64,000 nucleotides of DNA. Origin: Tolypocladium sp. Sup5 PDA-1 (lineage: Eukaryota; Ascomycota; Sordariomycetes; Hypocreales; Ophiocordycipitaceae). Numbering within the stretch: the first letter of the stretch is position 1; every line of letters begins with the position of its first letter. The DNA is taken from positions 124,001 to 188,000 of the forward strand of contig JPHH03000026.1 of the NCBI GenBank assembly GCA_000750105.3, given 5' to 3'. This document shows positions 42,525 to 53,465 of the stretch, in pieces. Position numbers and translations under genes: made by a program. The notes under the pieces were generated by a model. That model was not told where the DNA came from and did no database searches. It saw nothing but the letters and a program-made list of their open reading frames with translations.

Positions 42525-45500
42525 TTTGAGCTGAGTTGAGGACCGGACTGGACGACGGGGTCAAGAACGGCGCGCGACTGTTAGCGAGTGTGTAAGACAC
42601 AAGGCGCGAATTCGCCTAGTCTTATCAAGTGCAGTCCCGACTCCTGGCGCAGAAAAACGAGAGTTTGCGACAGCAGGGCAGCGAACGTGTGTGGGGGTAG
42701 CCCGACGTAGATATGCAAAGTCCGGAGCTCTGAGCTGAGCTTACGGGAGACGGCACAGCGCTTTGCCAAGAAGCACCACCAACGGTGCAAGTTGAGGTCC
42801 AAGCTGCAGGCAGAGTCACATAGGTAGATGGCTCCGTGGAGCAATCTTAGCCGTGGAAACCAAAGTCGGAGAGATATAACCAACAAGTTTACAACCGAGA
42901 TGACTTTGTTTGCCGCTTTGCCAGAGTCCCAAGACAGTATGGAGGAGAAGTCAGTCAATGTTATGCGCGAGGCTCGCGAGGGGGGGATTGGGCAAGGCAC
43001 AGGTCCGTCGATACGACGATAGACAGGGGGAGCATCAGAGATGCCCCTGTGGACAGATCTTTGGGCATGTTGAGCTGGAGCCGATATGCGAGCGTAGTCA
43101 TGGCCAGGAGGCCCGGCGACCGCGTCCCCAGAGAAATCAAGCTCAAGAAGGTACTAAACAGCTGTGCGACCTACATGCAGAGATTACGGCCCAGTGGAGC
43201 CCGCACGCAACCACATGGACATGGCCTCCTGGTCCAATGCGGAGGGCCGTCTTGGGTTGGATTGGGCCACGGGCCATGGCAGACGAGGCACATACATGCC
43301 GAGAAGAGGTGGTGCATCCGCACTTGGTACCCGTTTGGTGAACCGCTAGTCCGTAGACAACGACCAGACAACTGGTTCCACGTCCACTCAGCCTCGCGGC
43401 CACTGACCTCGGGCGGATTCTCTGCCGTAGATGCTGGACAAAGTACAGAACTTTGGGTGAAGCAGGACAGCATCAATCGACTTGATTGGAATCAGCTCCT
43501 CGGGCTGAGAAGCGGGCTGGTACACACGATAGGTAGCCGGCTCAAGAACTGCTCGGCATTGGCACTGGCAAAGCAAGTATACCCTCACCCATTCTCCGAA
43601 TGGATACATGAACTCGTAGTAGATCCCGGCCCAGCAGCCAGGGTCTGTGCGGGGCGGCGGGACGAGGGTGGGAACAAACAAGAGCACTTGCGGGGATAGT
43701 CCGTACGATAGAGATCCAATACCTACTCGTATGGCCACAACTGGGGTCTGATAAGAGCACGTGTGGTTGGCTCTCGTAGCAGCCCAGTGAGTGTCTACTC
43801 GTATGCTCGCACGGCCCGGACGAGCCAACGTGGCAGAATAGATGAGACAGGCAACTGCGCAACGCAGCACAGTATCGTAACAACAAGATTTGCCACTGAT
43901 GGCGCAAAAGCAGGCACGTCCGTGTTGACTTGCAGCGCAGCTCGCGATGTACTCGTAATGGGCCGCATCGTGTTGCTCCGTGCAAAAGGACCACACCACC
44001 GTGGAGCCGAGCTGCCCGCAGCCTTGTGTTGCACGGCATCTGCCCGCACGTACGGATACGTATGCATCAAAGAGAGCCCGCTGCCGCGCCGGCGGAAAGG
44101 TGGCGGTTGCAAGGGTGTCATGCACGTCGGCATGGGGGTCGGTGGGTGCAACGATGGCGTAGTAAGTACTGCATGTACTTGAGTACATCTCGTACATGGG
44201 TAGGTACTTCGTACCCTGGGTGGTATGCGTGGTATGCGTGCGCTCCGCCCGGACAAGGCAATGAATGGTCTGTAGATGCACCGTGGACGGGGATGACACG
44301 TTATTGTATCCGTACGTAAAAGGCGCAACCAGCACGGGGCAGCAAGCCCCAGGCACACACTTCGAGGATGTGGCAGAGGCGAGAGTCGAGCCCAGCAGCA
44401 ACGAGGGACGGGCGAGTCAGTGGGAGGGGCCACGGCTGGATCTCGCGTGTCGGTTGGTGATGGTGTTAATGATGATGTTGGTGATGATGGTGAGGAAGGG
44501 AAGAGGAGGACACGAGGAGATGAGAGAGCGGTTGAGCGGTATTCGTACGAAGTACGAAGTACGTCGGAACCTCTGCCGTGGCTCCACCCGTTTGGGCAAG
44601 AGCTTGTTTGCGGGTTCCACAACGGGAACGGGCCTGGAACTGACAGCTCGAGACCTCATTGGTTGCCTCGGTTGCCTTTCCAGGTAACCGCCGAGGCACC
44701 AGGCCCAGCACCCCAACTGCGAAGCATCGGTGCCACCTCACAGGCTCACCCTCACGCATCTCTCTCACCCATCTCTCTCACCCATCTCTCACCCATCTCT
44801 CACCCATCTCTCACCCATCACTCCATGTCATCACTCCATGTCATCACCTCCACGACTCTCATCACTGCTCACTGCTCACTGCTCACTGCTCACTACTCGG
44901 ATCCGAAGGCCCTGGAGGCTGGCGCTCTGTTGGCGGCGACCCCGCACAGCCCTGCCAGCGGGGCTTATAGCTGGCCAAGCGGCTTGAGCTGTCACCTCCC
45001 TGCCAAGCAGCCTGTCCCCGAGGCCACCAGCCTTTCTATTGTTGCTGCCCCTCATGTTGGTTCTGCCTCTTGCAACAGCACAACCACGGCCCAACAACAA
45101 CAAACAAACCCATCATCTCGGGTCCGGCAGAGGCCCAAACGTCAACGGTCCCTTGCAGCAAAAAAGGGACGCGCAATTCATGTCCCGGATGGGCCGTTAG
45201 CACACACAGCACCGTCATGTACTTCGTACCCTCCTCGGCTACAGCTCAGCAGGGCAGAGCGGTCGTTGTTGGTCGCACCGGCTGGATATCCTGGCATCAT
45301 GCACTGGCCTGCCATTGCGGGCCTCGTACACTCGTCCATCAATCAGCGTCAAATGAAGCTGCAGTCGACATGCAGTGAGACCTGAATCAGGACAAGCAAC
45401 TCACCCTCCTTGATGAAGCTACTCCCACCCATCGGCGCCGCTGATCCCGCGTTGTTGGCGCCGGCCGTTCGGCGGTTCCACAGTCTGGGTGAGCAAAAGT

Positions 45501-46794
45501 CTTCTCACCCGTGTCTCTAATGCGGCGCTGCATACGGGTTTAACCTCATCGACCGATGCTCTTGTCAGACTGGCTACCTCGGCGTTCTAGAGCAGGTCCC
45601 CGTCTGGGTTGCCAAGCGGCATACACAACTCGATCTGGCTGCAAAGCCCCCTCTTCCGGGCTCCGTCTCCTTGCGCTTCCATATGCTTACAAGGCACAGT
45701 ATCGGGCTTGGCGACGGACAATCTCCTCATCGGCTGCCCTGCATGCCTTCGCAGCGTCATCTGGCCAATGTCCATACCAGGGCCGCCAACGGCCATCTGG
45801 GAAGCTGTGCCGATTCAACACTCCCTTCGGGACCTTGCGTACGCTACTCCATGCAACCGGGCAAGGACCACGACAATGTTCTAGTTCTGCGGCCGTGCTG
45901 TATACGCGCGGTTGCCTGCGAAGCACTCAGGAAAAAGTCGCATTGTCTAGGTTCACCTGTTGCATGGCCAGGGTATGACGCGAGGCTCCATGCTGCCCTC
46001 CCCATCCCCCTGCTGACCACCACAGCCAAACAAGACTTGCAGAAACGCCGGCTCTGGCGGTCGAATGGAACAGCAGTGGCATCGGCATCCTGCTTTGTGC
46101 CACTCCGGCCCTCACTGGTACCATCTTCCTCGGTCCTTCCGCCTGCCTACCTCTGTGCGACTCGAGCTGCAAGAGCATCGACACGGGGCACCTTGGTGCA
46201 TGATGCAAGAGAGACGCTCCCACGGAAAGGCCCCCCGCCTCCTGCATCAAGAACATGACTCCTCTATGTGCTCCGGCCCTCGACTTTTGCCACGAGCCGT
46301 CACGAAGGCTTGGCGGAGAGGTGGGACTCCAGGCGTTGCATCAAATGCTCTCTTCTTCGCACCCACCAGGGCAAGCCCGTGCTTCCTGGCCCCATGCCTG
46401 AATCCCTATGTACCTTGTAATTCGTAGCAGTTGCCTCTGAAACGCGCTGTTGGGTGTCTTTCCTTCAACCCCACCATCGTCCACATCGTCTGATCTCAGT
46501 CTGCGTGGTTATCTCAATTGCTTTTCGCGGCGACTCACCCCAACGTAAAACACCATCTCAATAACATTGAGCGCCACTGAGAAAACTGGCCATGCATGGT
46601 CGCGTCGTTGGTGCAAAGTTCTGCTGAATCTGACGGTGCAGCTCCGGTTCCCGCAGCGCGATTCCAGCAAACGAGCGCTGCGAGCAGCAACGTCCTTTCC
46701 CGAGGCGCCTTGGGGCAATGCTCACCCTGCTTTCCTTTGACTTACGGCTGCACTATTTTATGTCGGCTTCTGCACGTCAAAGGAAGCTGTCCCA
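42525..46794. other. 4.3 kb gene-free region between two surface-protein genes
   Basis: No supported gene. Overlapping long frames on both strands have no domain patterns and unusual composition. It holds the minisatellites at 44755-44895 and several GTAC-rich words (about 44170-44215, 44545-44562). The promoters of the two divergent flanking genes lie at its ends. Confidence 0.5.
44755..44895. repeat. Minisatellite arrays
   Basis: About seven tandem copies of a 10-12 base unit CCATCTCTCA(CT) at 44755-44820, two copies of an ACTCCATGTCATC unit to about 44845, then a CACTGCT unit repeated about four times at 44863-44895. Confidence 0.85.
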
Positions 46795-49360
46795 ATGAAG
46801 CACCACGGTGGTTTTCCCTTGGGCCTTTATGCCGTGTTGGCGGCTCGATGTGTCGCCCAGTTTAACAATTGGGTACCCCATCAGATCAACACAACCATTT
46901 GCTACTGGAAACAGCCTCGAGGTAAGACTTCGACATGCTTGACATGTGGTACTTGAGTGGTGGGGGTTTGCATTTGACTGACTGCGGTCCGCAGCGGCTT
47001 TGATACGAGATACAGTCTATCTCGACGGAGGCAATATCTGGTGGTCGCCTGGTCTCGACTCAGGCAAGGTGGGAACCGTCATAAACCCGGGTTCGTTAGT
47101 ATCATAGTAGGTTTGAGCCGAGCTCGAGCTGACTTCGTTGTAGGCAATTACCAAGGGCTGATCCTCACCTACAACCTGAGCGAGCCCTTCTCACCAGACA
47201 CCAACGTCACAGGCATACTACTTAAAAATGAAATTTCCAAAGCAAGAGGGGGCACAGCAAACGGCATCAGCTCAGAGCCCAACTACTACGACGGGGCCAT
47301 GCTCGCCAACGATGCCGAGTTCTACCTGTATGGCGGCGCTGTATTCAGGAACGAGAAACTGTACGACGATCCCGCTGCGAACGCGGTACTGAAATACCAG
47401 GCATACCAGTACGGGGTGAACAAGCCGCTGTGGCAGAAGGGCTTTCTTGACACCCGTCTCGGCGATGGACTCACTCGATACATCGCCTACGGCGCGGCTG
47501 CCAACGCGCCCTCGGAAAACAAGGCGTGGTACTTTTCAGGGCTGAGTTCGCCGACCCGCGGCCCCATCATATTCAATACGGGTCTGAACGATTCCGCCAG
47601 GGCGGTAAACATCTCAAACACCCTCATCAGCCTAGACATGAGCACGCAGCTCAGCGAGGAATGGAGCAATAGCACGTTGCCCAGCATTATCAAAGGGCGG
47701 TCGAACGCGGAAGTTGTCTGGGTCCCAGTCGGCAAACAAGGGATTCTCGTGGTGCTCGGTGGTGTAACATACCCGGAGTGGGCTACCTCCGTGCACAAGT
47801 CAGCGAACGCAGACGCAAGCGTGAGTGCAGTGACAACTCCAGGCCCCATGTAAATTTTCTAACAGGGTCCCAAAGGCAAAAGAAAGTCCAGAGTTTATGA
47901 GCACCATTGACATCTACGACGTTGCTAGCAATAAATGGTACAAACAACCGACAAAGGACGGGCCGGGGACTCGGAGCAGGGGTTGCGCAGTCGTTGCTAC
48001 TGCGGCCGACCGCTCGAGCTTCAACATTTACTATTACGGCGGCTTTGATGGGATTCATCCAACAGACGATTTTTACGACGATGTCTGGGTTCTCTCGCTG
48101 CCCTCGTTTACGTGGACGCAGATCAACAACGGCACTTCGATTCACGGGCGAGCGGGCCACAAATGTTTCCAGCCATATCCAGATCAGATGATGGTCTTTG
48201 GGGGTTATGCCTCCGAAGCCGGCAACCTTCCCTCGTGTTTGGACAAGGGGCCTGTTGTGATTTTCAACATCACTAGCGGCCAGTGGATGGACTCGTATGA
48301 TCCGACAAAGCACGGCGCGTACGGCGTTCCTGAAAAAGTACGAGCAGCAATAGGAGGGAATGCCTCTGGTGGCGCAACGGCCACCAAGCCGGTGCCTTCC
48401 GGATGGGCAACGAGTGGCCTCGGCGACATCTTCGCACAGAAATACGATACCAGCAAGATCACAACGTACTGGCCGTATGGCACTGCACCCGCAACGGGGC
48501 GGCCGGACCTTCCCAAGGACAGTGGTGGTGGTGGTGGCAGCGACGACAAAAAGCACATCATTATCCCCGCAGTGGTCGTTCCCATCGTCTTCCTCGTCGG
48601 AGCCGGCCTGATTGCCTGGCGCTGGCTCTTGACCCGGAGGAAGCGTGATGGTAGCGTTTCCAAGGAGTCAGGCTCGGACGAGGCCGCTTTGCGAATCCGA
48701 TCGTGGATAAGGGGCCAGCAGCCTGAGAAGGCGATTACTGTGACGAGTTCGGACGCCGTGTCCCCGAGCCCAGAGATTGGAAAGACGCCTTCCGTTGCCC
48801 CTATGTCGCCTGAAACCGAGCGCTCTGTTCACCATGAGATGGAGGACACGCAAGTCGCGGAACTGGGCGGTAAGTCTTTTACATTCGCTGATGCATTGAG
48901 AGCACCGCTGCTAACATCTGCAGACACGTCTCCGCCTGCAGAGTTACATGATACCGGCCTCTCGCCCATCGAGGTGATCCAAAAGCACTCCAACTTCGCC
49001 CAGAACAAGCCCCGCTCCCCGACCGATCCCTCGCATAGCTCGTTTTCCTTCGCCGACAACACGAGCTTCGTCTCCCGAACATCTGGCGCCGCCAACAGCG
49101 CCCGCGTCGACTCGCCGCTCCTCGGCAACTCGTCTCCGCTCGTTGGCGTCTCCAGGCCTGCCGCCGGCGACTCTGGTCTTAGAGGGCAGATGCAAACCAC
49201 GCACGAAGGCCATGAACAGGTGATTTCTCCTGCTCCTGTCTCGCCGCCAACAGCGGGTGAAGTGACCGCAGATGACTATATATCAGCGGGAGAGGTGGCT
49301 AATTCGGCGAAAAAGAGCGTGTTTCATGAGAATGAGGAGGACTTGGGTAGATTGAAGTAG
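46795..49360 (+). CDS. Kelch-repeat, single-pass membrane protein, 776 aa
   Basis: Exons 46795-46921, 46995-47090, 47144-47820, 47876-48869 and 48924-49360. A signal peptide (LGLYAVLAARCVA|QFNNW) precedes an extracellular kelch beta-propeller: RDTVYLDGGNIWW, NYYDGAMLANDAEFYLYGGA, VVLGGVTYPEW, SSFNIYYYGGFDG...DDVWVLSLPSFTWTQI and GRAGHKCFQPYPDQMMVFGG carry the GG, Y and W positions of kelch blades. A Gly/Ser-rich linker, one transmembrane helix (IIIPAVVVPIVFLVGAGLIA) and a WRWLLTRRKR stop-transfer follow, then a 230-residue Ser/Pro-rich cytosolic tail. Fungal relatives of this layout are poorly characterised; a polarity or wall-sensing role is possible. Intron 3's acceptor (CCCAAAG, 47875) is the one that keeps frame; intron 48870-48923 is stop-free and 3n. 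Confidence 0.83.
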
Positions 49361-49637
49361 GGATTGGTAATGCTTTGGGGCACAGGTTTCTTCTTGTTGT
49401 GTCATTTTTACGTACACGAGTTGCTCTCGAACACCTTGTAGTTTTCTTGCTCTGGAGCACATCTAGGCCGCAGAACCTCTGATTCTAAATGTACCTTCTT
49501 TTATGTACCTTCTTTTGGCAAACCCGACAGTTGCTTTTCCATGACCATGTGATCCGTTCGTTCAAATACCGTTCGCAGTACTCCTTGCCCATGATCCAAA
49601 TGGACTCCCTCGTACCACGACCTCGCTCCGCGGCCCG
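49361..49637. other. Convergent intergenic stretch with a duplicated 14-mer
   Basis: A direct tandem repeat of ATGTACCTTCTTTT lies at about 49489-49516 between the converging ends of the kelch gene and HGH1. Confidence 0.5.
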
Positions 49638-50914
49638 TTAGACCTCGACAATCTCATCATCCTCGTCTTCCTCAATCTCCTGCACCCGCCCATTCGCATT
49701 CGTACCCGGCTCCTCCTCATCCCGCATCAAGACCTGCACCAGCCGGTCGCACGCCTCCCGCACCGCCTCGTCGTCCACCCGGAGATGCGTCTCCCGCACG
49801 ATGGGGTACACCCTCACCTCGCGCATCAGCTCACGGCCCTCGCGCGTGGTGGTCAGCAGCGTGAGCGTCTCGACGTGCGTCTGGACGACGGTGCTGTCCG
49901 GGTCGCGCCGCTTGTCCGGCGGCAGGAGCTGCAGGTCGGGCAGCATGGCCATGGTGTCGTCGACCTCGTACTCCTCGCTGCCGGTGATGGGCAGCAGCAC
50001 GTAGGGCAGGATGTCGATGCCGCCGGCGGACAGGAAGGACGGGTGCGAGGCGACGTCGAAGGCGACGTTCTTGATGGTGCTGGCGACGCCCTTGCGGCGC
50101 ACGTCGGACTTGTGCTCGGTGAAGACCTTGAGCTTGGTCAGGGGGATGACGCCGTCGTAGGGCTGCGGGTTGACAAAGAACTGCCGGATCTCGGCGTGCT
50201 TGGCCAGGTCGGCGAAGACGTAGGCGAGGTAGTCGAAGTTGGCCTTTTTGTTGTACGCGCCATCCTGGCCCTTGACGAAGAGGTCCATGAGCTGGTCGAG
50301 GACGACGTCGTCGGAGCCCAGCGCCTCGGGGGCCTGCTGTTTCCGCTGCAGAACGGACTTGATGCCGTCCCACTTGGCGAGGTTGGCGAGCAGCATGGCT
50401 AGCAAGTTGGCGTTGGGCTCTTCGGGGTTCTGAAAACGGGAGTCAGTAGTCGTGGCTTGCGTTATGGGAGTAAGGGGCCTAGGACTCACAACTATATACG
50501 CAAACACCAGGTCTAAGAACTTTTCGTCCTTTACCAGCTCGTCCAGCACTTCCGGGTCGCCGGACAGGTTGACCAGTATCGTCAGGACATGTTCGGCTAT
50601 TTTCTGCACAAACAGTTGTCAGTCCGCGGCCCGGGGCGCTGGGCTGAGATTCGGCGGTTTCCGACTTACGGGATGGTCTTTGATCAGGAGCTTAAGGTTC
50701 TTGATCGGCTTCAGCTCTTCGGCCTTGAAGATTGCCGGCTCAGCTGTCGCGTAGGGCACGAGGTTCTCGGCGGCGGCGAGGCGAATCTGGGGGTTGGGAT
50801 GGGTGATGAAGCCCACGAGCTGGAGGTCAAGGCTGGTCAGCAACCCCTCATTCTAGGTAGCATGCCATGAACAACTGCTGAACAGGCATTTACCTCTTCA
50901 AGTTCTGTCGGCAT
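49638..50914 (-). CDS. HGH1: HGH1-like armadillo-repeat chaperone (FAM203), 367 aa
   Basis: Exons 50914-50894 (seven codons), 50846-50670, 50603-50490 and 50429-49638. The all-helical repeat protein begins MPTELEE|GLLTSLDLQLVGFI. Conserved stretches are NPQIRLAAAENLVPYA, ILVNLSGDPEVLDELVKDEK, ANLLAMLLANLAKWDGIKSV, DYLAYVFADLAKHAEIRQFF, VASTIKNVAFDVASHPSFLS and the tail IVRETHLRVDDEAVREACDR. This is the HGH1 family; yeast Hgh1 delivers nascent eEF2 to the TRiC chaperonin. The acidic C-terminus (EIEEDEDDEIVEV) is typical. It is transcribed divergently from the ribosome-biogenesis gene ENP1. Confidence 0.92.
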
Positions 50915-51634
50915 TTTGACTTTTCAACGCCCCAATGTCTTTGAGCTGATGAGTTAGATGTGGCGATGGTGTAGTTGGTGATACTGGAGGGGCATTTTTG
51001 ATGGTGGGGGTTCAAAGCCTAAAATTCCAGCGTCAGAAGCAGCGGTCCAGGCTCTGTGGGACCCACTGGGCTCACTGGGTAAAGCACGCGACAGCCTCAT
51101 GTTGTAAGCCAGGTTCACACATTTTCCAGGATCTGGCTAGAGTGAAATGGTTTTGAAATCCAAAGAGATGAGTAGAGAGTTTGGCTTGTTAAAAATCGTG
51201 CTATTTCCTTATGAGCTGCATTTGTGGAAAAGAGATATTCTTACGGATACAGGGGGACGTGGCTTGTCGACTCAAGCTTGGCAAAGCTGGCACAAATCCC
51301 GACTGTCGAGGCGCACAATTTTTTACAAATTTTATTGGGACTCAAGCCCTTGGGCAAATCATTCACTATGCAATTCCCTTTTCCTTTTCCTCTTCTATCT
51401 TGGTACATGAGATATTACAACCTCAAGGTTATCTGGATGCACGTCAGGTCCAAAAGCGGTGAGCTGGACCGCACCTTGCTGGGCGCCGCGCTAAACCTAA
51501 GTTAGAATGAGGGGTGGCAGATCGATAAGACACAAATTTTTGATTTTCCGCCCACCGCCGCCGCCGAGCACAACTCCATCAAGTCGCACCCGTGATATCT
51601 TGAGCTGCCCTTTTCACAGCCCAATCGACACAAG
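50915..51634. promoter_or_regulatory. Shared divergent promoter of HGH1 and ENP1
   Basis: The starts are 720 bases apart, head to head. It contains GATGAGTT (about 50948, resembling the core of the PAC element of ribosome-biogenesis genes) and AAATTTTT (51534-51541, resembling RRPE), about 95 bases before the ENP1 ATG. These short matches are suggestive only. Confidence 0.4.
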
Positions 51635-53148
51635 ATGCCCAAAGCTACGACTCCCACGGCCGGCCGCCCGGCCAGGCGCCACAACCCCCTCGAAGACGAC
51701 ATTGTCGCCACCGGCGTCCTGCGTACCAAGCCGGCCAAGAGAAAGTCCAAGGACGTTGAAGATGCCGACGAGAGCTTCGTCGACTCCAAGGCGTCCAAGA
51801 ACATCCTACGGATAGGCCGCGAGCTTGCCGAGGAGGAAAATGCGGAGCGCGCGGCCTCCATGCCGGAGCCTACAGTCGACAACTTCGGATACGACTCCCG
51901 GTTCGACGACGCCGCCGCCGACGAAGAGGGCAAAACGTACGACGACGATGAGGCATGGGGCGATGAGGAAGAGGTGGTGGAGGAGATCGAGGTGGACCCC
52001 GAAGACCTTGACATGTACAAGAAGTTCATGCCGGACGAGGAAGACGACTTGTTGAAGCACGGTTGGGATCGCAAGCCCACGGGTGAGGAGCAGGGCGACA
52101 GCGTCAACCTGGCGGACCTGATTCTGGAGAAGATTGCCGCGCACGAGGCTGCCGAGGCGAGAAAAGACGCTGGTTTGCCAGTTGACGAATATGAGTTGCC
52201 TCCGAAGGTCGTCGAGGCTTACACCAAGTGAGTCGCACTCTCAAGGAGCTGACAATGCGCCTTACTGACTTCAGCAGGATCGGACAAATTCTGTCTCGCT
52301 ACAAGTCCGGACCTCTCCCCAAGCCCTTCAAGATCCTCCCCACTATTCCGCACTGGGAGGAAATCCTCGAAATCACCAAGCCTGAGAGCTGGACGCCCAA
52401 TGCCTGCTACCAAGCGACGAGGATCTTCGTCTCCCACAAGCCCTTTGTCGTACAGCGGTTCCTGGAGATGGTGATCCTGGAAAAGGTCCGCGAGGACATT
52501 TACGAAAACAAGAAGCTCAACGTCCATTTATTCAACTCGCTCAAGAAGGCCCTCTACAAGCCTGCAGCCTTTTTCAAGGGCTTCCTGTTCCCACTGGTGG
52601 GCAGTGGGACCTGCACTCTTCGCGAGGCTCACATCATCTCGGCGGTCCTGGTTAGGGTATCCGTCCCTGTTCTGCACTCTGCGGCAGCCATCAAGGGCCT
52701 GTGCGACATCGCCGCGCAAGAGGCATCGCAGGGCAGCGAAGGCGGTGGTGCGACAAACATCTTCATCAAGGCGCTGCTGGAAAAGAAGTATGCGCTGCCA
52801 TACCAGGTCATCGACGCGCTGGTGTTCCATTTCCTACGATTCCGCAGCGTCGACCCGGCGAGCATTCAGCATGGAGACGCCATGACGGGTGTATATGCTG
52901 AAGGCGACGCCAAGACTAAGCTGCCCGTCATCTGGCATCAGAGCCTATTGGCATTCGCGCAGAGATACAAGGGAGACGTCACCGAGGATCAGCGCGAGGC
53001 GCTGCTTGACCTCTTGCTGAGCCATGGCCACTCCGCCATCGGCCCGGAAGTGCGGCGAGAGTTGTTGGCCGGCCGAGGCCGTGGCGTCCCTCTGGAGCCG
53101 CAAGAGCTGGGCCTGGATGGAGATGACACCATGGCCATTGACTCTTGA
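51635..53148 (+). CDS. ENP1: Bystin / essential nuclear protein 1, 487 aa
   Basis: Exons 51635-52227 and 52278-53148; the intron GTGAGT...CAGCAG restores EAYTK|IGQILSRYKSGPLPKPFK, a bystin signature. The acidic N-terminal half (YDDDEAWGDEEEVVEEIEVD) contains DMYKKFMPDEEDD. The helical C-terminal domain includes PHWEEILEITKPESWTPNAC, ATRIFVSHKPFVVQRFLEMV, AFFKGFLFPLVGSGTCTLRE, KALLEKKYALPYQVIDALVF and LPVIWHQSLLAFAQRYKGDV. Enp1/bystin joins pre-40S particles with Ltv1 and Rps3 in the nucleus and cytoplasm and is needed for 20S pre-rRNA processing. Length matches the family. Confidence 0.95.
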
Positions 53149-53465
53149 TTGATGGAACTGCCCCAATGGATGCGAAACAGCAAGACATGAGCATGATGTT
53201 TGAGAGGTCATGTACGGCGTTTGGAGCTTGGGCTGCTGGGCTGTGATCCTTTTGGACACCCGAGGAGGATGTTCGACTGCACAAGGCAGCGAATGCAGGA
53301 GCGAATGCAGGAGCGTTGCCAGGTCGATACCAATTAGAGCAGCCTTTCTTAAGAGACCAATATTTAGAACTCATCCAGGCGTTGGCGCCTGCCGACCCGT
53401 GCTCGCGGAGTCAAGCGATATCCAAAATCGAAGGCGAGGGGCGATGGGACAACAACAGCAAGGCG
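53149..53465. other. Short intergenic stretch
   Basis: Contains a tandem duplication of GCGAATGCAGGA near 53288-53311. No gene seen. Confidence 0.45.

Noticed and set aside
43388..44401. A 337-aa minus-strand frame between the two surface-protein genes
   Set aside because: Composition lacks coding character, it starts without good context, and it contains no recognisable pattern; overlapping frames on the other strand are as long.
44420..45385. A 321-aa plus-strand frame
   Set aside because: Largely translated minisatellite (repeating SPISHPSLTH) and low-complexity sequence.
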